A stretch of 64,000 nucleotides of DNA from Halorussus salinus (GTDB taxonomy: Archaea; Halobacteriota; Halobacteria; Halobacteriales; Haladaptataceae), in contig NZ_ML974127.1 of the NCBI RefSeq assembly GCF_004765815.2, positions 1,218,927 to 1,282,926 of the forward strand, in the 5' to 3' direction. Below, piece by piece: positions 1-9,455 of this stretch; position 1 is the stretch's first letter, and every line of letters starts with the position of its first letter. The position numbers and the translations under genes are program-made. Under the pieces are notes generated by a model. That model searched no databases. It had not been told where the DNA came from and saw only the letters and a list, made by a program, of their open reading frames with translations.

Positions 1-2
1 TC

Positions 3-2054
3 GGGATTTCGGCGGCTGTCCTCTACTCCCAGTTGACTTCCGGCAAACCGGCCAAGATTACGAGCAAGACCGAGGCCGGGTCCGAGCAGTACTTCGAACT
101 CATCATCGACACCGACGAGAACGAACCGGAAATCAAAGACGAGTCGGACTCGCCGCCCGCGGGCAAGCACGTCAACGACACCCACGGGACACGCATCGAG
201 TTGGAGATGGAGGGCAACATGCGCGCCCGCCAGCAACTCCAGCGCTACATCAAGCACACCGCGGTCGTGAACCCTCACGCCCGCATCGAGTACCGCGAGC
301 CGGGCATGGACGAGCCACAGCAGTTCCAGCGCGCCGACGGCGCGGAACTCCCCGCCGAGACCGAGGAGATTCGCCCGCACCCCCACGGCGTCGAGTTGGG
401 GACCGTCCTGAAGATGCTCGCCAGCACGGATTCGCACAGCGTCTCGGGGTTCGTCCAAGAGGAGTTCACCCGTGTCGGCCGGAAGACCGCCGACTCCATC
501 CTCGACAACTTCCGGGACCGCCACTTCGGCCGCGAGGCCGCGTGGCAACCCCCTCAGGCTCACGAGAAGTCGGACCTCGCACGCGCGGTGGCGAACGCGG
601 TCTCGAACAAGAGCAAGGACGCGACCGCCGCCTTCGGCGACGAAGTGGCCGAAGCAGTCACCGGCCGCAACCGCGTCGCCTACAGCGAACTGGTCGAAAT
701 CGTCGCCGAGACCGCGGATTCGGTCGGCGAAGAGTACGACGAGACGTTCGGCGATACGGTACAGGAAAACGCAGTCGAAGCCGCGTGGGAGCGACTCACC
801 GGCGACCGCACGAGCGACCTCTACCAACTCGTGGACAAGGCAACCAGCACGCGCAAGGACGACGAGACGGTCCACGGTCTCGCCGAGCGCCTCGCCAAGC
901 GGTTCGAGAAAGGTCGGGAGCGAGACCGAGCGACCCACGACGAACTGCGCGAGTACGTGGACAAGGCCGCCGACCAGACCGAGGAGTACGACGACGCGAC
1001 TATCGGCGACACCGCCCGCGAGAACGTCGTGATGGAGGTCTGGAACACGATGGTCACGGTCCCCGACGCGGTGCCGAAGGTCAACGACTTCGTGGACGAC
1101 CGCGACATGTCCAGCGACCTGCTGGAGGCGATGACCGCGACCGACATCATCTCGCCGCCGACCAACTGCCTGTCGCCCATCACCGACGAACTCGTGGAGG
1201 CCGGACTCCGCAAGGAGTTCGACGCGGACTTCTACGCCGCCTCGACCCGCGACGCCGACGTTCACGGCGGCGACCCATTCATCGTGGAGGCCGGAATCGC
1301 CTACGGCGGCGAGCTAGACGAGGAGGGCAAGGCCGAGGTCCTGCGGTTCGCCAACCGCGTCCCGCTGGTCTACCAGCGAGGAGCCTGCGCGACGACCGAC
1401 GTGGTGAAGTCCATCGGCTGGCGCAACTACAACCTCAGCCAACCGGGCGGTTCGGGCATCCCGACCGGCCCGGCGGTCGTCATGGTCCACGTCGCCTCGA
1501 CCAACGTCCCGTTCACCAGCGAGTCGAAGGACGCAATCGCCAACGTTCCCGCGATAGAAGACGAAATCGAGTTGGCGATTCGAGAGGCCGCCCGCGAACT
1601 CAAATCCTATCTCAACAAGCGCAAGTCCCTCCAGAAGCGCAAGAAGAAGCAGAACGTCATCGCCTCCATCCTGCCGGAGATGGCCGAGAAGTTGGCCGAC
1701 GTGACCGGCCAGAGCGAACCGCAGTACGAGGATGCACTGGCCCGCATCATGAACAACGTCCTCGTGGAGCGCGAAGTCGAAGATGAGAAGATTCGGCTAA
1801 TCGTAGAGAACAATAGTGGGACGAATGTAAATCCTCGACTGAGAGATCTTATAGAAACTGAGCCCCAGAACCTCTCAGACGGTGCTAGAAAATCTGGAAA
1901 CGATGAAGAAGGGTGGCTGATTGACTGGTCGCCAACAGTTGAAAGCGGTGGCGAAGCAGTTCTCACCTTCGAAATCGCTGAGAACGTATCGTTTGGTAAA
2001 GTAAAAGTTGAGGGGATTGAGAACCCCAAACTGACTAACAATACAGAGCCATGA
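3..2054 (+). CDS. top6B: DNA topoisomerase VI subunit B (5' truncated)
   Basis: ATP-binding subunit of the type IIB topoisomerase that decatenates and relaxes DNA in archaea; it pairs with the cleaving subunit A. The reading frame is open to the window edge and begins with [10 protein letters not shown], the GHKL motif III region of Top6B, so the N-terminal ATPase part lies upstream. 683 codons are visible, followed by the helix-2-turn-helix and transducer regions; the lysine-rich helix '[12 protein letters not shown]' is near residue 540. Its stop overlaps the ATG of top6A (ATGA), as expected for stoichiometric co-translation. The last 80 codons (about 1795-2040) are clearly more AT-rich than the rest. 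Identification is firm from sequence similarity recalled for the family. Confidence 0.95.
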   Translation, partial: GISAAVLYSQLTSGKPAKITSKTEAGSEQYFELIIDTDENEPEIKDESDSPPAGKHVNDTHGTRIELEMEGNMRARQQLQRYIKHTAVVNPHARIEYREPGMDEPQQFQRADGAELPAETEEIRPHPHGVELGTVLKMLASTDSHSVSGFVQEEFTRVGRKTADSILDNFRDRHFGREAAWQPPQAHEKSDLARAVANAVSNKSKDATAAFGDEVAEAVTGRNRVAYSELVEIVAETADSVGEEYDETFGDTVQENAVEAAWERLTGDRTSDLYQLVDKATSTRKDDETVHGLAERLAKRFEKGRERDRATHDELREYVDKAADQTEEYDDATIGDTARENVVMEVWNTMVTVPDAVPKVNDFVDDRDMSSDLLEAMTATDIISPPTNCLSPITDELVEAGLRKEFDADFYAASTRDADVHGGDPFIVEAGIAYGGELDEEGKAEVLRFANRVPLVYQRGACATTDVVKSIGWRNYNLSQPGGSGIPTGPAVVMVHVASTNVPFTSESKDAIANVPAIEDEIELAIREAARELKSYLNKRKSLQKRKKKQNVIASILPEMAEKLADVTGQSEPQYEDALARIMNNVLVEREVEDEKIRLIVENNSGTNVNPRLRDLIETEPQNLSDGARKSGNDEEGWLIDWSPTVESGGEAVLTFEIAENVSFGKVKVEGIENPKLTNNTEP

Positions 2055-3142
2055 GCGCAGACAACGAAGCCGAAGCCCAAGAGAAACTCATCGACCTCGC
2101 CGCGGAGTTCTACGACCAGTTCGAGCGGGGCGACATCCCCGAGATGTCGGTCCCGACCCGGACCAAGAGCAACATCGTCTTCGACGAGGACGAGAACGTC
2201 TGGGTGTACGGCGACCGCGAGAGCACCCGGAGCGCCAACAGCGTCAGGGGCGCTCGTAAACTGCTGAAGGCGATATACACTATCGACTTCCTCTCCGAGC
2301 AGTTGCAGGAAGACCGGTCGTCCACCCTCCGTGAACTCTACTACCTCAGCGAGAGCTGGGACGTGAACGAAGCGCAGTTCTCCTCACAGGACGAGTCGAA
2401 CCAGTTGGTCGAGGACCTCGAAATCGTCTCGGAGGTCACCCGCGAGGACTTCCACATGCGCCCCGAGGAGTCCGGCGCGACCATCATGGGACCGCTCCAC
2501 CTCCGCGAGCAGACCCGTCGCGGGGAACGCGAGATTCACTGTCAGGAGGACGTTGGCGAGGGCGGCTACCAGATTCCGAACAACCCCGACACCATCGAGT
2601 TTCTGGACCACGACGCCGACTTCGTCCTCTGTGTGGAGACCGGTGGCATGCGCGACCGACTGGTCGAGAACGGCTTCGATGAGCAGTACAACACCATCAT
2701 CGTCCACCTCAAGGGCCAACCGGCCCGCGCCACCCGGCGCATCACCAAGCGCCTCCACGACGAACTCGACCTACCGGTCGGGGTGTTCGCCGACGGCGAC
2801 CCGTGGTCGTATCGCATCTTCAGTTCGGTGGCGTACGGGTCCATCAAGTCGGCCCACCTCAGCGAGTACCTCGCCACGCCGGAAGCCCAGTACATCGGCA
2901 TCCAGCCCGAAGACATCGTGGAGTACGACCTGCCGACCGACCCCCTGAGCGACTCGGACATCAACGCCCTCGAATCCGAACTGGAGGACCCGCGCTTCCA
3001 GACCGACTACTGGGAGGAGCAGATAGAGATTCAGTTAGACATCGAGAAGAAGTCCGAACAGCAGTCGCTGGCGTCTCACGGGCTGGATTTCGTCACGGAG
3101 ACTTACCTGCCCGAGCGGCTCGACGCGATGGGCATTCTGTAG
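2051..3142 (+). CDS. top6A: DNA topoisomerase VI subunit A
   Basis: Spo11-like DNA-cleaving subunit of topoisomerase VI, 363 aa, normal length for haloarchaea. The winged-helix 5Y-CAP domain carries the catalytic tyrosine in '[11 protein letters not shown]' (about residues 93-103). The TOPRIM domain shows the metal-binding acidic residues in '[10 protein letters not shown]' and '[11 protein letters not shown]'. It overlaps the end of top6B by four bases, so the two are one operon. The next gene is on the opposite strand and its stop abuts this one directly, a zero-gap convergent pair. Confidence 0.97.
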   Translation: MSADNEAEAQEKLIDLAAEFYDQFERGDIPEMSVPTRTKSNIVFDEDENVWVYGDRESTRSANSVRGARKLLKAIYTIDFLSEQLQEDRSSTLRELYYLSESWDVNEAQFSSQDESNQLVEDLEIVSEVTREDFHMRPEESGATIMGPLHLREQTRRGEREIHCQEDVGEGGYQIPNNPDTIEFLDHDADFVLCVETGGMRDRLVENGFDEQYNTIIVHLKGQPARATRRITKRLHDELDLPVGVFADGDPWSYRIFSSVAYGSIKSAHLSEYLATPEAQYIGIQPEDIVEYDLPTDPLSDSDINALESELEDPRFQTDYWEEQIEIQLDIEKKSEQQSLASHGLDFVTETYLPERLDAMGIL

Positions 3143-4078
3143 TCAGACGAACTCCCGGTTTTTCTCCCGGCGTTCGTTGCTTCTCTCCTCGTCACCGATG
3201 CGCTCGCGGACGAACGGGTCGCCGTTCGCACAGGCACGACAGTAGGTGTTTTCGCCCTCGTTGCACGTCTCGACCGGGATTCCGGCGACGTATCGCTTCT
3301 CGGCGAAGCTGCGTCGGACCCCGGTTCCGACCGGGCGGGCGCAGGCCGAGCAGGGACGGGTCGGCTCCTCGACGACGCGCTCGTCGGTCGTACGACGGCG
3401 GCCGAACGTCGTCGGCGACTCGAACCCCGGCGCGAGTTGCGTACTGAGCGGAATCGACGCGAGCGCCGCGAGGAGACACGCGCCAGCGATGAGCGTCGGG
3501 ACGAGCGACGACGTGACCAACAACAAGAGCAGTGCGACCAGCGCGAGCGAGAACCCGAGCGTCAGCCCCGCGGCTACGCCGACCGCCGACTTGAGCGTCC
3601 ATCCCGACGGCCGCTCGCCCGAGCGGTGTTCAGTCCCGTCGGCGTGCAACTCGACGCGCTCGGCACCGGGCGAGTAGCTGTACCACGCGTACAGCAGGTT
3701 CCCGGCCGGAGTGGTCGCCAGCAACAGGAGCGCGTGAATCCACGGCGACCCGAGCGTGCGATCTACCATCACCACTCGGTCGCCGTCGTCGCGTTTCACG
3801 TCCCAGCCCTCGACCGCGTAGCGTTCGACACGCTGGCGGAGGTCGGGGTTGGAGACGGCCGGGCCGCCCGACGACGAGTGCGTCTCCGAGACGAACTCCT
3901 TGGCCGTCTCGGTCGCAAATCGCGCGGCGCGTTCGGTGCCGGACGCTCGGTCGTCCACTCTCCCGCGGTTCCGGTGGTCGTCGCGCACGGCGGTCCCACA
4001 CTGCGAGCAGAAGGCGTCGCCGGGCGACAGCGACGACCCGCACTGCGAGCAGAAGTTGGGCGTACTGGGAGAACTCAC
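3143..4078 (-). CDS. Double zinc-ribbon membrane protein, function unknown
   Basis: 311 aa with a GTG start. The N-terminus has two back-to-back CxxC pairs ('FCSQCGSSL' and 'FCSQCGTAV'), the typical zinc-ribbon pair of archaeal and bacterial membrane proteins. The middle has an amphipathic part, then two hydrophobic segments (about residues 165-205). A second Cys cluster near the C-terminus ('PCSACARP' and 'YCRACANG') could bind another zinc. It ends exactly where top6A ends. The family is common in haloarchaea, but no biochemical role can be assigned. Confidence 0.85.
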   Translation of the reverse strand: MSSPSTPNFCSQCGSSLSPGDAFCSQCGTAVRDDHRNRGRVDDRASGTERAARFATETAKEFVSETHSSSGGPAVSNPDLRQRVERYAVEGWDVKRDDGDRVVMVDRTLGSPWIHALLLLATTPAGNLLYAWYSYSPGAERVELHADGTEHRSGERPSGWTLKSAVGVAAGLTLGFSLALVALLLLLVTSSLVPTLIAGACLLAALASIPLSTQLAPGFESPTTFGRRRTTDERVVEEPTRPCSACARPVGTGVRRSFAEKRYVAGIPVETCNEGENTYCRACANGDPFVRERIGDEERSNERREKNREFV

Positions 4079-4230
4079 ATGCTAACTTGTTGGAGAGCAA
4101 GTAAGTAGATTACGTTGGGTTTCCAAGGCGAGAAATCGGAAGCGAACTGTAATCGCCCTCCCGACCCGGCCGAGTCCTCCGAGAGAGACGGTACTACTCG
4201 AACCCCGATATAAAATAATCCGGTCATAAA

Positions 4231-4242
4231 AATATAAAATAT
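4231..4242 (+). promoter_or_regulatory. TATA box of the halocin-like gene
   Basis: AT-rich 'aatataaaatat' lies about 26-36 bp upstream of the ATG at 4268, the distance expected for a haloarchaeal leaderless transcript. The surrounding 60 bp are much more AT-rich than the rest of the region. A second TATA-like stretch sits at 4208-4217. Confidence 0.6.
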
Positions 4243-4267
4243 CCCTCTTGTTTAGATATAATTGCAC

Positions 4268-4909
4268 ATGTCGAGAGATGAATCAAAAATGGATCGTCGT
4301 AGTGTTCTCAAGAGCATCGGGACTGGCGCGGCGCTACTGAGCGCAACGGGCATCAGTTCCGCCGCGGAGCGGTCTACCATCGACCTCGATACGAAAGCGG
4401 AGCTGGTCGGTCGGTACGAGGCCGATTCCCTGACCGACGAGACCGTCGAGTCTCACCTCCAGTCGGAACTGGACTTCCTCGCCGCGGAGGGCGTCGTCGA
4501 CGAGGCGACCCTCGACCGCCTCCCCACCAACACCCACATCGAGGAGCGCGAGGGACTCAGAGCCGACGAGGACCGAGAAGGGTTCGCCATCACTGCTGTC
4601 GAGGGAGAGGGAGACCCTACGGCTCACGTCGCCGTCAAGTTCACGGACGGCGAGGACGACATCGCCCTGTACTCCCAGCCCGAGCGCGACGAGAGCTACG
4701 CCATCGTGCAGGACAGCTCCGGCGAGAAGGCGATATACAAGGCCTCTTCAGGTCGCGTGTTCGACAGCGGCTGCGACGGAAATTGCAAGTGCGGCGAGGA
4801 GTGCAACATGTACCACCAGAAGTACGAGATTCACACCCTCTGCTGTTACGACGACCACGGGTACGGATGTACTATCGAGGACAAGGAGTGCATCTGTCAG
4901 TGCTTCTAG
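4268..4909 (+). CDS. Tat-exported precursor with C-terminal 10-Cys peptide, halocin-like candidate
   Basis: 213 aa from the ATG at 4268 (a TTG six bases upstream is less likely). A twin-arginine signal, 'MDRRSVLKS' plus a hydrophobic run ending 'GISSAAE', directs folded export. Then follows an acidic region of about 130 residues without cysteines, and a C-terminal segment of about 50 residues holding all ten cysteines, in patterns CxxxCxC, C, CC, C and CxCxC up to the last-but-one residue. The layout (Tat signal, acidic proregion, Cys-rich C-terminal peptide) resembles the halocin C8 precursor, whose proregion is the immunity protein. The cysteine spacing is not that of HalC8, so this would be a different family. 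Function is inferred. No dedicated transporter or regulator is adjacent. Confidence 0.8.
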   Translation: MSRDESKMDRRSVLKSIGTGAALLSATGISSAAERSTIDLDTKAELVGRYEADSLTDETVESHLQSELDFLAAEGVVDEATLDRLPTNTHIEEREGLRADEDREGFAITAVEGEGDPTAHVAVKFTDGEDDIALYSQPERDESYAIVQDSSGEKAIYKASSGRVFDSGCDGNCKCGEECNMYHQKYEIHTLCCYDDHGYGCTIEDKECICQCF

Positions 4910-5055
4910 TCGTAGCGACGCCACGACGGTAGTTGCCGACGCGCTTGCTGACAAATATTGCTAATTTGGCGGAACAGCGGCGGGGGAGCGACCCGCCGAC
5001 GAACTTCTCGCTGGCCGCCAGTAAACGTATCTCGGAGAACGTCGTAGCGCGCTCG

Positions 5056-5265
5056 ATGGCACTCAGCGCACGCAACCGACTCGCGGGAACCGTGACATCG
5101 CTCGACACCGAGGGCCTGATGGCGGAAGTCGTCGTGGAGACCGACGACGGAACCGAGGTCACGTCGATTATCACCAGCAACTCCGCGGACCGACTCGGCT
5201 TGGAGGAGGGCGCGAACGTGAACGCGGTCGTCAAAGCGACCGACGTGATGATAGAGCGCGAGTAG
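5056..5265 (+). CDS. Mop/TOBE-domain protein (molbindin-like)
   Basis: 69 aa from the ATG at 5056. The frame is open further upstream, but that part has poor haloarchaeal composition and the start at 'MALSARNRLAGTV' matches the domain boundary. The whole protein is one Mop (TOBE) domain: 'ARNRLAGTVTSL' at the start, then 'VEVVVETDDG'-like strands and 'NAVVKATDVMIERE' at the end. Single-domain molbindins bind molybdate or tungstate oxyanions as oligomers. It may act in storage or homeostasis of these metals; no Mo transport gene is next to it. Confidence 0.85.
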   Translation: MALSARNRLAGTVTSLDTEGLMAEVVVETDDGTEVTSIITSNSADRLGLEEGANVNAVVKATDVMIERE

Positions 5266-5316
5266 CGAGGGCGACGGAGCGGGAGGCCGAACCGTCGGTA
5301 CTCGCGGCCGGACCGC

Positions 5317-5787
5317 TCACTCCCGGCCGAACCAACTGTCGAGTACCGCTTCGGCGGCCTCGTCCTGCGACCGGACGTGTTCGCGCTCGGGGTCGCTCCG
5401 GTAGTCGAGCGGCCGGAGGTCGCCGACCGCCACGCGCTCGGCGTCGAGTCGCGCGGCCGCGGCGACCTGCTCGTCGTCCAGCGCGAACGGGTGACCGCCT
5501 TCCGCGCGGGCCTCGCGGTCCACTAGCGTCTGGGTGTCTTCGAGGACGGCGAGGCCCTCCTCGGTCCAGCAGTCGTGACAGCACCGGAACCGGAGGGTGC
5601 CGCTGTAGTCGCCGACCGCGGTGGGCGCGAGGCCGCCGTCCATCGCCGCGCCCCAGACGAGACCGAGCGATTCGACCGTGACGTAGCGGTCGTCGTCGCT
5701 CCCGCAGGCGGCGCAGACTGTCGGTTCGTCGGCGTAGGGCCAGTCGTCGGGGACCTCCATGTCCGGAACGTGGAAATGGACCGACAA
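5317..5787 (-). CDS. Conserved hypothetical protein with zinc-finger cysteines
   Basis: 156 aa from a TTG at 5787, chosen because 'ggaaggag' lies eight bases upstream; an ATG at 5760 is the alternative. Two cysteine pairs, 'CAACG' (about residue 26) and 'CCHDC' (about residue 71), bracket a small beta-rich section and probably bind one zinc. The C-terminal half is acidic and helical. No enzymatic motif is recognised. It is followed on the same strand by two small membrane-protein genes read in the same direction. Confidence 0.7.
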   Translation of the reverse strand: MSVHFHVPDMEVPDDWPYADEPTVCAACGSDDDRYVTVESLGLVWGAAMDGGLAPTAVGDYSGTLRFRCCHDCWTEEGLAVLEDTQTLVDREARAEGGHPFALDDEQVAAAARLDAERVAVGDLRPLDYRSDPEREHVRSQDEAAEAVLDSWFGRE

Positions 5788-5826
5788 ATACGTACTCCTT
5801 CCGGCGTGCGGAACCCCCTCGCTCCG

Positions 5827-6165
5827 TCACCGGAGGAGGACGGCCAGTCCCGCGAGCGTCCAGCCGACCAACCCGAGGCCGTAGAATAGCAGTTTGCCCC
5901 GGAGCGCCACGTCGGCACTCGACCCCGGTAGCAGTTCCATCCCCTCGCTCACGCCGCCGATGTCGGCCTCCTCGGCCGCGCCGACGCCGGAGGCTGGTGC
6001 GGCCCCGGCCTCGCCTGCGCCTAACACGACGAGGAGAACCCCGGCTCCGGCGAGCAGGAGCAGGGTGAGACCCGAACTGAACGCGACGTAGGCGACGCCG
6101 ACCGTCGCCGCCGCGGCGACGAGGGTGTAGCGAACCACGGGCGCGAGGAGAGCGTTCCAGTCCAT
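5827..6165 (-). CDS. Small integral membrane protein
   Basis: 112 aa, ATG start. Hydropathy shows three membrane segments: about residues 10-30, 33-52 and 90-110. A Gly/Ala-rich, acidic loop lies between the second and third. No conserved functional motif is seen. It sits 40 bp upstream of the zinc-finger gene on the same strand and may be co-transcribed with it. Confidence 0.75.
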   Translation of the reverse strand: MDWNALLAPVVRYTLVAAAATVGVAYVAFSSGLTLLLLAGAGVLLVVLGAGEAGAAPASGVGAAEEADIGGVSEGMELLPGSSADVALRGKLLFYGLGLVGWTLAGLAVLLR

Positions 6166-6226
6166 ACCCGAGAGTTGTCAGGCAGGAACAAAAATATGGA
6201 GGGTCGAACCGGAACCGCGTCCGAAC

Positions 6227-6640
6227 CTACGCGAGGGCCAGTTCGAGACCGGTCCGCCCGCGGAGCCACCGCTCGACCGCCGCCAGCAGGAGGTAGCCCG
6301 CGACGTACAGCGGCGCGAACAGGAAGACGAAGGTGAATCCGGGAGTGTCGCCCTGTCCGCTCCCGATGGGCGGGTACTCGATGAGGACGTGCCAGAACAG
6401 CAGGACTCCGGCCATCAGCGCGACCGGACTCCGGACCCGGTAACGGACGCGGAGCGCAATCGGCACGCCGACGGCACCGACCGCTCCGGCGAGCGCACCG
6501 CCAATCGTCAGCCAGAGCGGCGTCGAGAGAGCGATTTCCGAGGACGGGCGGAGGCTCCACGCGAGGAGGGCGGCGGCGTAGAGCGCGCTCGCGAGTCCAC
6601 CGAGGAGGGCGGCGCGTCGCCAGCGTCGGGGCGAGAACAT
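6227..6640 (-). CDS. Four-helix membrane protein, function unknown
   Basis: 137 aa. Four hydrophobic segments are visible (about residues 10-28, 42-62, 72-88 and 102-122), with arginines after segment two ('RVRYRVRS') and at the C-terminal side, consistent with cytoplasmic loops. It resembles the many small orphan membrane proteins of haloarchaea. No catalytic or transport motif is visible. Confidence 0.75.
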   Translation of the reverse strand: MFSPRRWRRAALLGGLASALYAAALLAWSLRPSSEIALSTPLWLTIGGALAGAVGAVGVPIALRVRYRVRSPVALMAGVLLFWHVLIEYPPIGSGQGDTPGFTFVFLFAPLYVAGYLLLAAVERWLRGRTGLELALA

Positions 6641-6685
6641 CTTCGAATCGAGCGACGCGGGCGGCGAAAATAGTTCTTCGGGAGA

Positions 6686-7447
6686 CTACTCGTCCAGCAC
6701 CACGGGCACGCCGCGCGTGGCCACGTCCGCCGCGAACGCGCCCGAGTCGGTCTCTAGCGCCTCGAAGGTGTTGTAGTGAATCGGCAACACGAGGTCGGGG
6801 TCCATCCGTTCCGCGAGGTCGGCGGCCTCCTCGCGGTCCATCGTGAACGACCCGCCGATTGGCGGGCAGAACAGCGACACGTCGAGTTCCGCGTGGCCCG
6901 GCAGGGCGTCGGAGTCACCGGGCCAGAAGACGGTCACGTCCTCGGCGTTCCGGCCGGGGAGCGTGAGGTGGTAGCCGACGCCGAAGCCCTCGGGGTGGAA
7001 GGGTTCGCCGCTCGAATCGGTGTGGGGACCGTCGGGTTCGTTGTAGCCCGCGACCGACCGGACGATGACCTCGCCGAACAGTCGGTCGTCCTCCTCGTCT
7101 ACCTTCACCACGTCGTAGGGCAGTTCGTCGAAGTCCTCCACGTCGCGGTCGATTTTGGGCGGGTAGACCGCTTCGTAGACGACCAGCGTGGCCTCGTCGC
7201 CAGCGACGCGCCGAATCCCGTCCGAATCGTAGTGGTGGTCGTGGGTCACGAGGACCAAATCGCCGTCCTCGGGCCGGTAGTCGCGCGCCTCGGGGTGGCC
7301 GACGCTCGGCGAGTCGGGCCGCCACTCGCCGGTCAGGGTGCCGTACCGGCCGGGGTCCACGTAGACGACCGTTCCGTCGGGCGATTCGAGTCGCAGGCCA
7401 GCGTAACCGAGCCAGTCCACGGTGAGTCCGTCGTGTCGAATCGTCAT
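6686..7447 (-). CDS. MBL-fold metal-dependent hydrolase (UlaG/UPF0173-like)
   Basis: 253 aa from the ATG at 7447; a TTG nine codons upstream is possible but less likely. Beta-lactamase-fold metal hydrolase. Metal ligands are seen in 'LVTHDHHYDSDG' (the H-x-H-x-D type motif), later in 'WPGDSDALPG', and in the C-terminal 'LPIHYNTFE'. The start 'TVDWLGYAGLRLES' matches the UlaG/YtnP-like group that opens with a tryptophan-glycine strand. The substrate is unknown; group members hydrolyse lactones, phosphoesters or nucleic-acid derivatives. Confidence 0.85.
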   Translation of the reverse strand: MTIRHDGLTVDWLGYAGLRLESPDGTVVYVDPGRYGTLTGEWRPDSPSVGHPEARDYRPEDGDLVLVTHDHHYDSDGIRRVAGDEATLVVYEAVYPPKIDRDVEDFDELPYDVVKVDEEDDRLFGEVIVRSVAGYNEPDGPHTDSSGEPFHPEGFGVGYHLTLPGRNAEDVTVFWPGDSDALPGHAELDVSLFCPPIGGSFTMDREEAADLAERMDPDLVLPIHYNTFEALETDSGAFAADVATRGVPVVLDE

Positions 7448-7507
7448 GCGCTCGAATTGGAGCGCGCGAGTCAAAACGGTTCGGCCTCGGGACGAGTTCG
7501 GCGTCGC

Positions 7508-8239
7508 TCAATTGGCGCGCCGGAACGCCCGGAGCGTGTCGCGCTTGGTCGCGCGCGACTCGACTTCGCCGAAGCCCAGTTCGGTGAAAATCCGGTTCCA
7601 GTTGCGGTAGTACAGCGGGAACTCCTCTCTGACGTAGTTGACCCCGCGCCGGGCTTGCTCCTCGATGTCCTCGGGGACTTCTCCGTCGCCGCGGGACTCC
7701 TCGTCGGTGCGAGACTTCCCGTCGCCACGGGACTCCCCCTCGCCGTGAGACCGGCGGTCGTGCGCTTCCGCCGGGTCGCCGTCGCGGTCCTCGTTCTCCA
7801 CCGTGACGAGCGCGTCGTCGGTGATGCGGGCCAGTTCACCGAAGACCGCCTCGTCGTCGGGATGGATGTGCTGGAGCGTCTCGACCGAGAAGACGGCGTC
7901 GAACCGGCGGTCGGGGAACTCCGGGGCGACCTCCTCGATGGCACCGTGATGGAAGGTGCCGGTCTCGGCGAGGTCCGGGTAGGCGTCGGCCATCACGTCG
8001 AAGGCCTCGTCGTTGATTTCGACGCCGTGGAGGTCCTCGAAGCCGTGTTCGCGGAGGTGTGCGAGGTGACGGCCCGAACTGCACCCCAGTTCGAGGACCG
8101 CCGCGTCCGACCCGACGAACGAGTCCAGTAGGTCCAGAATCATCTCGCTCGTCTCGTTGGGACCGTAGTAGGCGTAGTAGCTCGGCGAGTACTCGCCCGA
8201 CCGCTCCGCCCACCGTTTTCGGACTTCGTCAGAATTCAC
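7508..8239 (-). CDS. SAM-dependent class I methyltransferase
   Basis: 243 aa from a GTG at 8239. The frame stays open far upstream, but that part is antisense to the antiporter gene and shows no protein character. Rossmann-fold methyltransferase: SAM-binding motif I 'VLELGCSSGRHLAHL' (about residues 50-64), acidic end of strand 2 'HGVEINDEAF', and motif IV 'FDAVFSVETLQHI'. Between residues 160 and 190 is a low-complexity insert of charged repeats ('RSHGEGESRGDGKSRTDEES'), common in haloarchaeal surface loops. Substrate unknown. Confidence 0.88.
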   Translation of the reverse strand: MNSDEVRKRWAERSGEYSPSYYAYYGPNETSEMILDLLDSFVGSDAAVLELGCSSGRHLAHLREHGFEDLHGVEINDEAFDVMADAYPDLAETGTFHHGAIEEVAPEFPDRRFDAVFSVETLQHIHPDDEAVFGELARITDDALVTVENEDRDGDPAEAHDRRSHGEGESRGDGKSRTDEESRGDGEVPEDIEEQARRGVNYVREEFPLYYRNWNRIFTELGFGEVESRATKRDTLRAFRRAN

Positions 8240-8366
8240 TACTGTCGGGACGCGCCGCTGGCGTAAAGTCCCACCGGCTTCCGGACGGCTCGCGGGGCGG
8301 CGGAACGCTCGTCGGCGCTCCTCGCGCCAGCGGTCTTTTCCGACTCGCCGCCGAATCTCGGGCAGA

Positions 8367-9422
8367 ATGGTCGTCTCGACGCTGGTTCCGGTCGGCGTCT
8401 TTCTGGTCGGGGTCGCGCTAGTGGTCTGGAGCGTCGAGGAGTTCGTCGAACACGTCGCCGAGGCCGCGGTGAATCTGGGCGTCTCGACGTTCCTGCTGAC
8501 GGTCGTCCTCGCCGGGACCGACCTCGAAAACGCCGTGTTGGGAATCGCGGCCGCCGCGGGCGACCTGCCGGACGTGGCGCTCGGCACCGTCTTCGGCGAA
8601 GCCCTCTTCGTCCTCGGTGCGGCGGTCGGACTCGCGGGGCTGGCGGTCCCCTTCGAGGAGTCCACGCCCCGCGAATATCTCGCGCTGACCGCGCTTTCGC
8701 CCGCGCTTCTGGCCCTGCTGTCGGCCGACGGGCGACTCTCCCGACTCGACGGCGGGGTCCTGCTGGTCGCGTTCGCGCCGCTCCTCTGGGCGGTGTATCG
8801 GTTGGAGTCGTCGCGCTCGACGCGCTTTTTGGAAGCGGAGGACGCCGAGGAGCTAGAAGCGGAGACGACCGGCGAGCGGTCGGGAGGAGGCGACGGGCGC
8901 GACGCCGACGCCATCGACGCCGCCGATACCTCCGACGCCGCCGAGGGGGACTGGGACGAAAACGAGGACGGGGACGAGCGCGAACTGGCCGACATCGGTC
9001 TCGTCGTGCTGGCCGTCGTCGGGATGACCGCGGGGTCCCAACTGGCCGTGTCGGGTGCCCGCGACCTGCTGGCCGCGTTCGACCTCGTGGGACTGGCGTT
9101 CGGCGCGACGGTGATGAGCTTCATCGCCAGTTTGGAGGAGTTGCTCCTCACGGTCGAACCGATTCGGGAGGGTCGGCCCGCGGTCGGCATCGGCAACGTC
9201 GTCGGGAGCGTGCTGTTCTTCGTCACCGCGAACGCGGGCGCGATTGCACTCGTTCGGCCGCTGGACCTCACGACGGCCGTGTTCGCGGTCCACTGGCCCT
9301 TCTTCCTCGGGGCGCTGGCGCTCGTGGTGGCGTTTCTCGTCCGCGGTTCGGTCGGCCGGGCGGAGGGCGCGCTCTTGCTCGCGGTGTACGCGGGCTACTG
9401 GGCCGCGAACTACCTGCGCTGA
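8367..9422 (+). CDS. Sodium/calcium (cation) antiporter, CaCA family
   Basis: 351 aa with two Na_Ca_ex repeats in inverted topology, joined by an acidic loop of about 60 residues rich in Asp/Glu (about residues 155-210). The ion-binding alpha repeats are recognisable as 'LAGTDLENAVLGIAAA' in the first half and 'FIASLEELLLTVEPI' in the second; the E/D in each repeat are the usual cation ligands. It exchanges Na+ or H+ for Ca2+ or another cation at the cytoplasmic membrane. It is divergent from the methyltransferase gene with a 127-bp gap. Confidence 0.88.
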   Translation: MVVSTLVPVGVFLVGVALVVWSVEEFVEHVAEAAVNLGVSTFLLTVVLAGTDLENAVLGIAAAAGDLPDVALGTVFGEALFVLGAAVGLAGLAVPFEESTPREYLALTALSPALLALLSADGRLSRLDGGVLLVAFAPLLWAVYRLESSRSTRFLEAEDAEELEAETTGERSGGGDGRDADAIDAADTSDAAEGDWDENEDGDERELADIGLVVLAVVGMTAGSQLAVSGARDLLAAFDLVGLAFGATVMSFIASLEELLLTVEPIREGRPAVGIGNVVGSVLFFVTANAGAIALVRPLDLTTAVFAVHWPFFLGALALVVAFLVRGSVGRAEGALLLAVYAGYWAANYLR

Positions 9423-9455
9423 CCATCGGCGCGCCACGCCGACGGCTCCGAGGAG

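Noticed and set aside
8240-9271. Possible long N-terminal extension of the methyltransferase
   Set aside because: The extension is antisense to the cation antiporter and has a low-complexity Ser/Arg composition; the GTG at 8239 fits the domain start.
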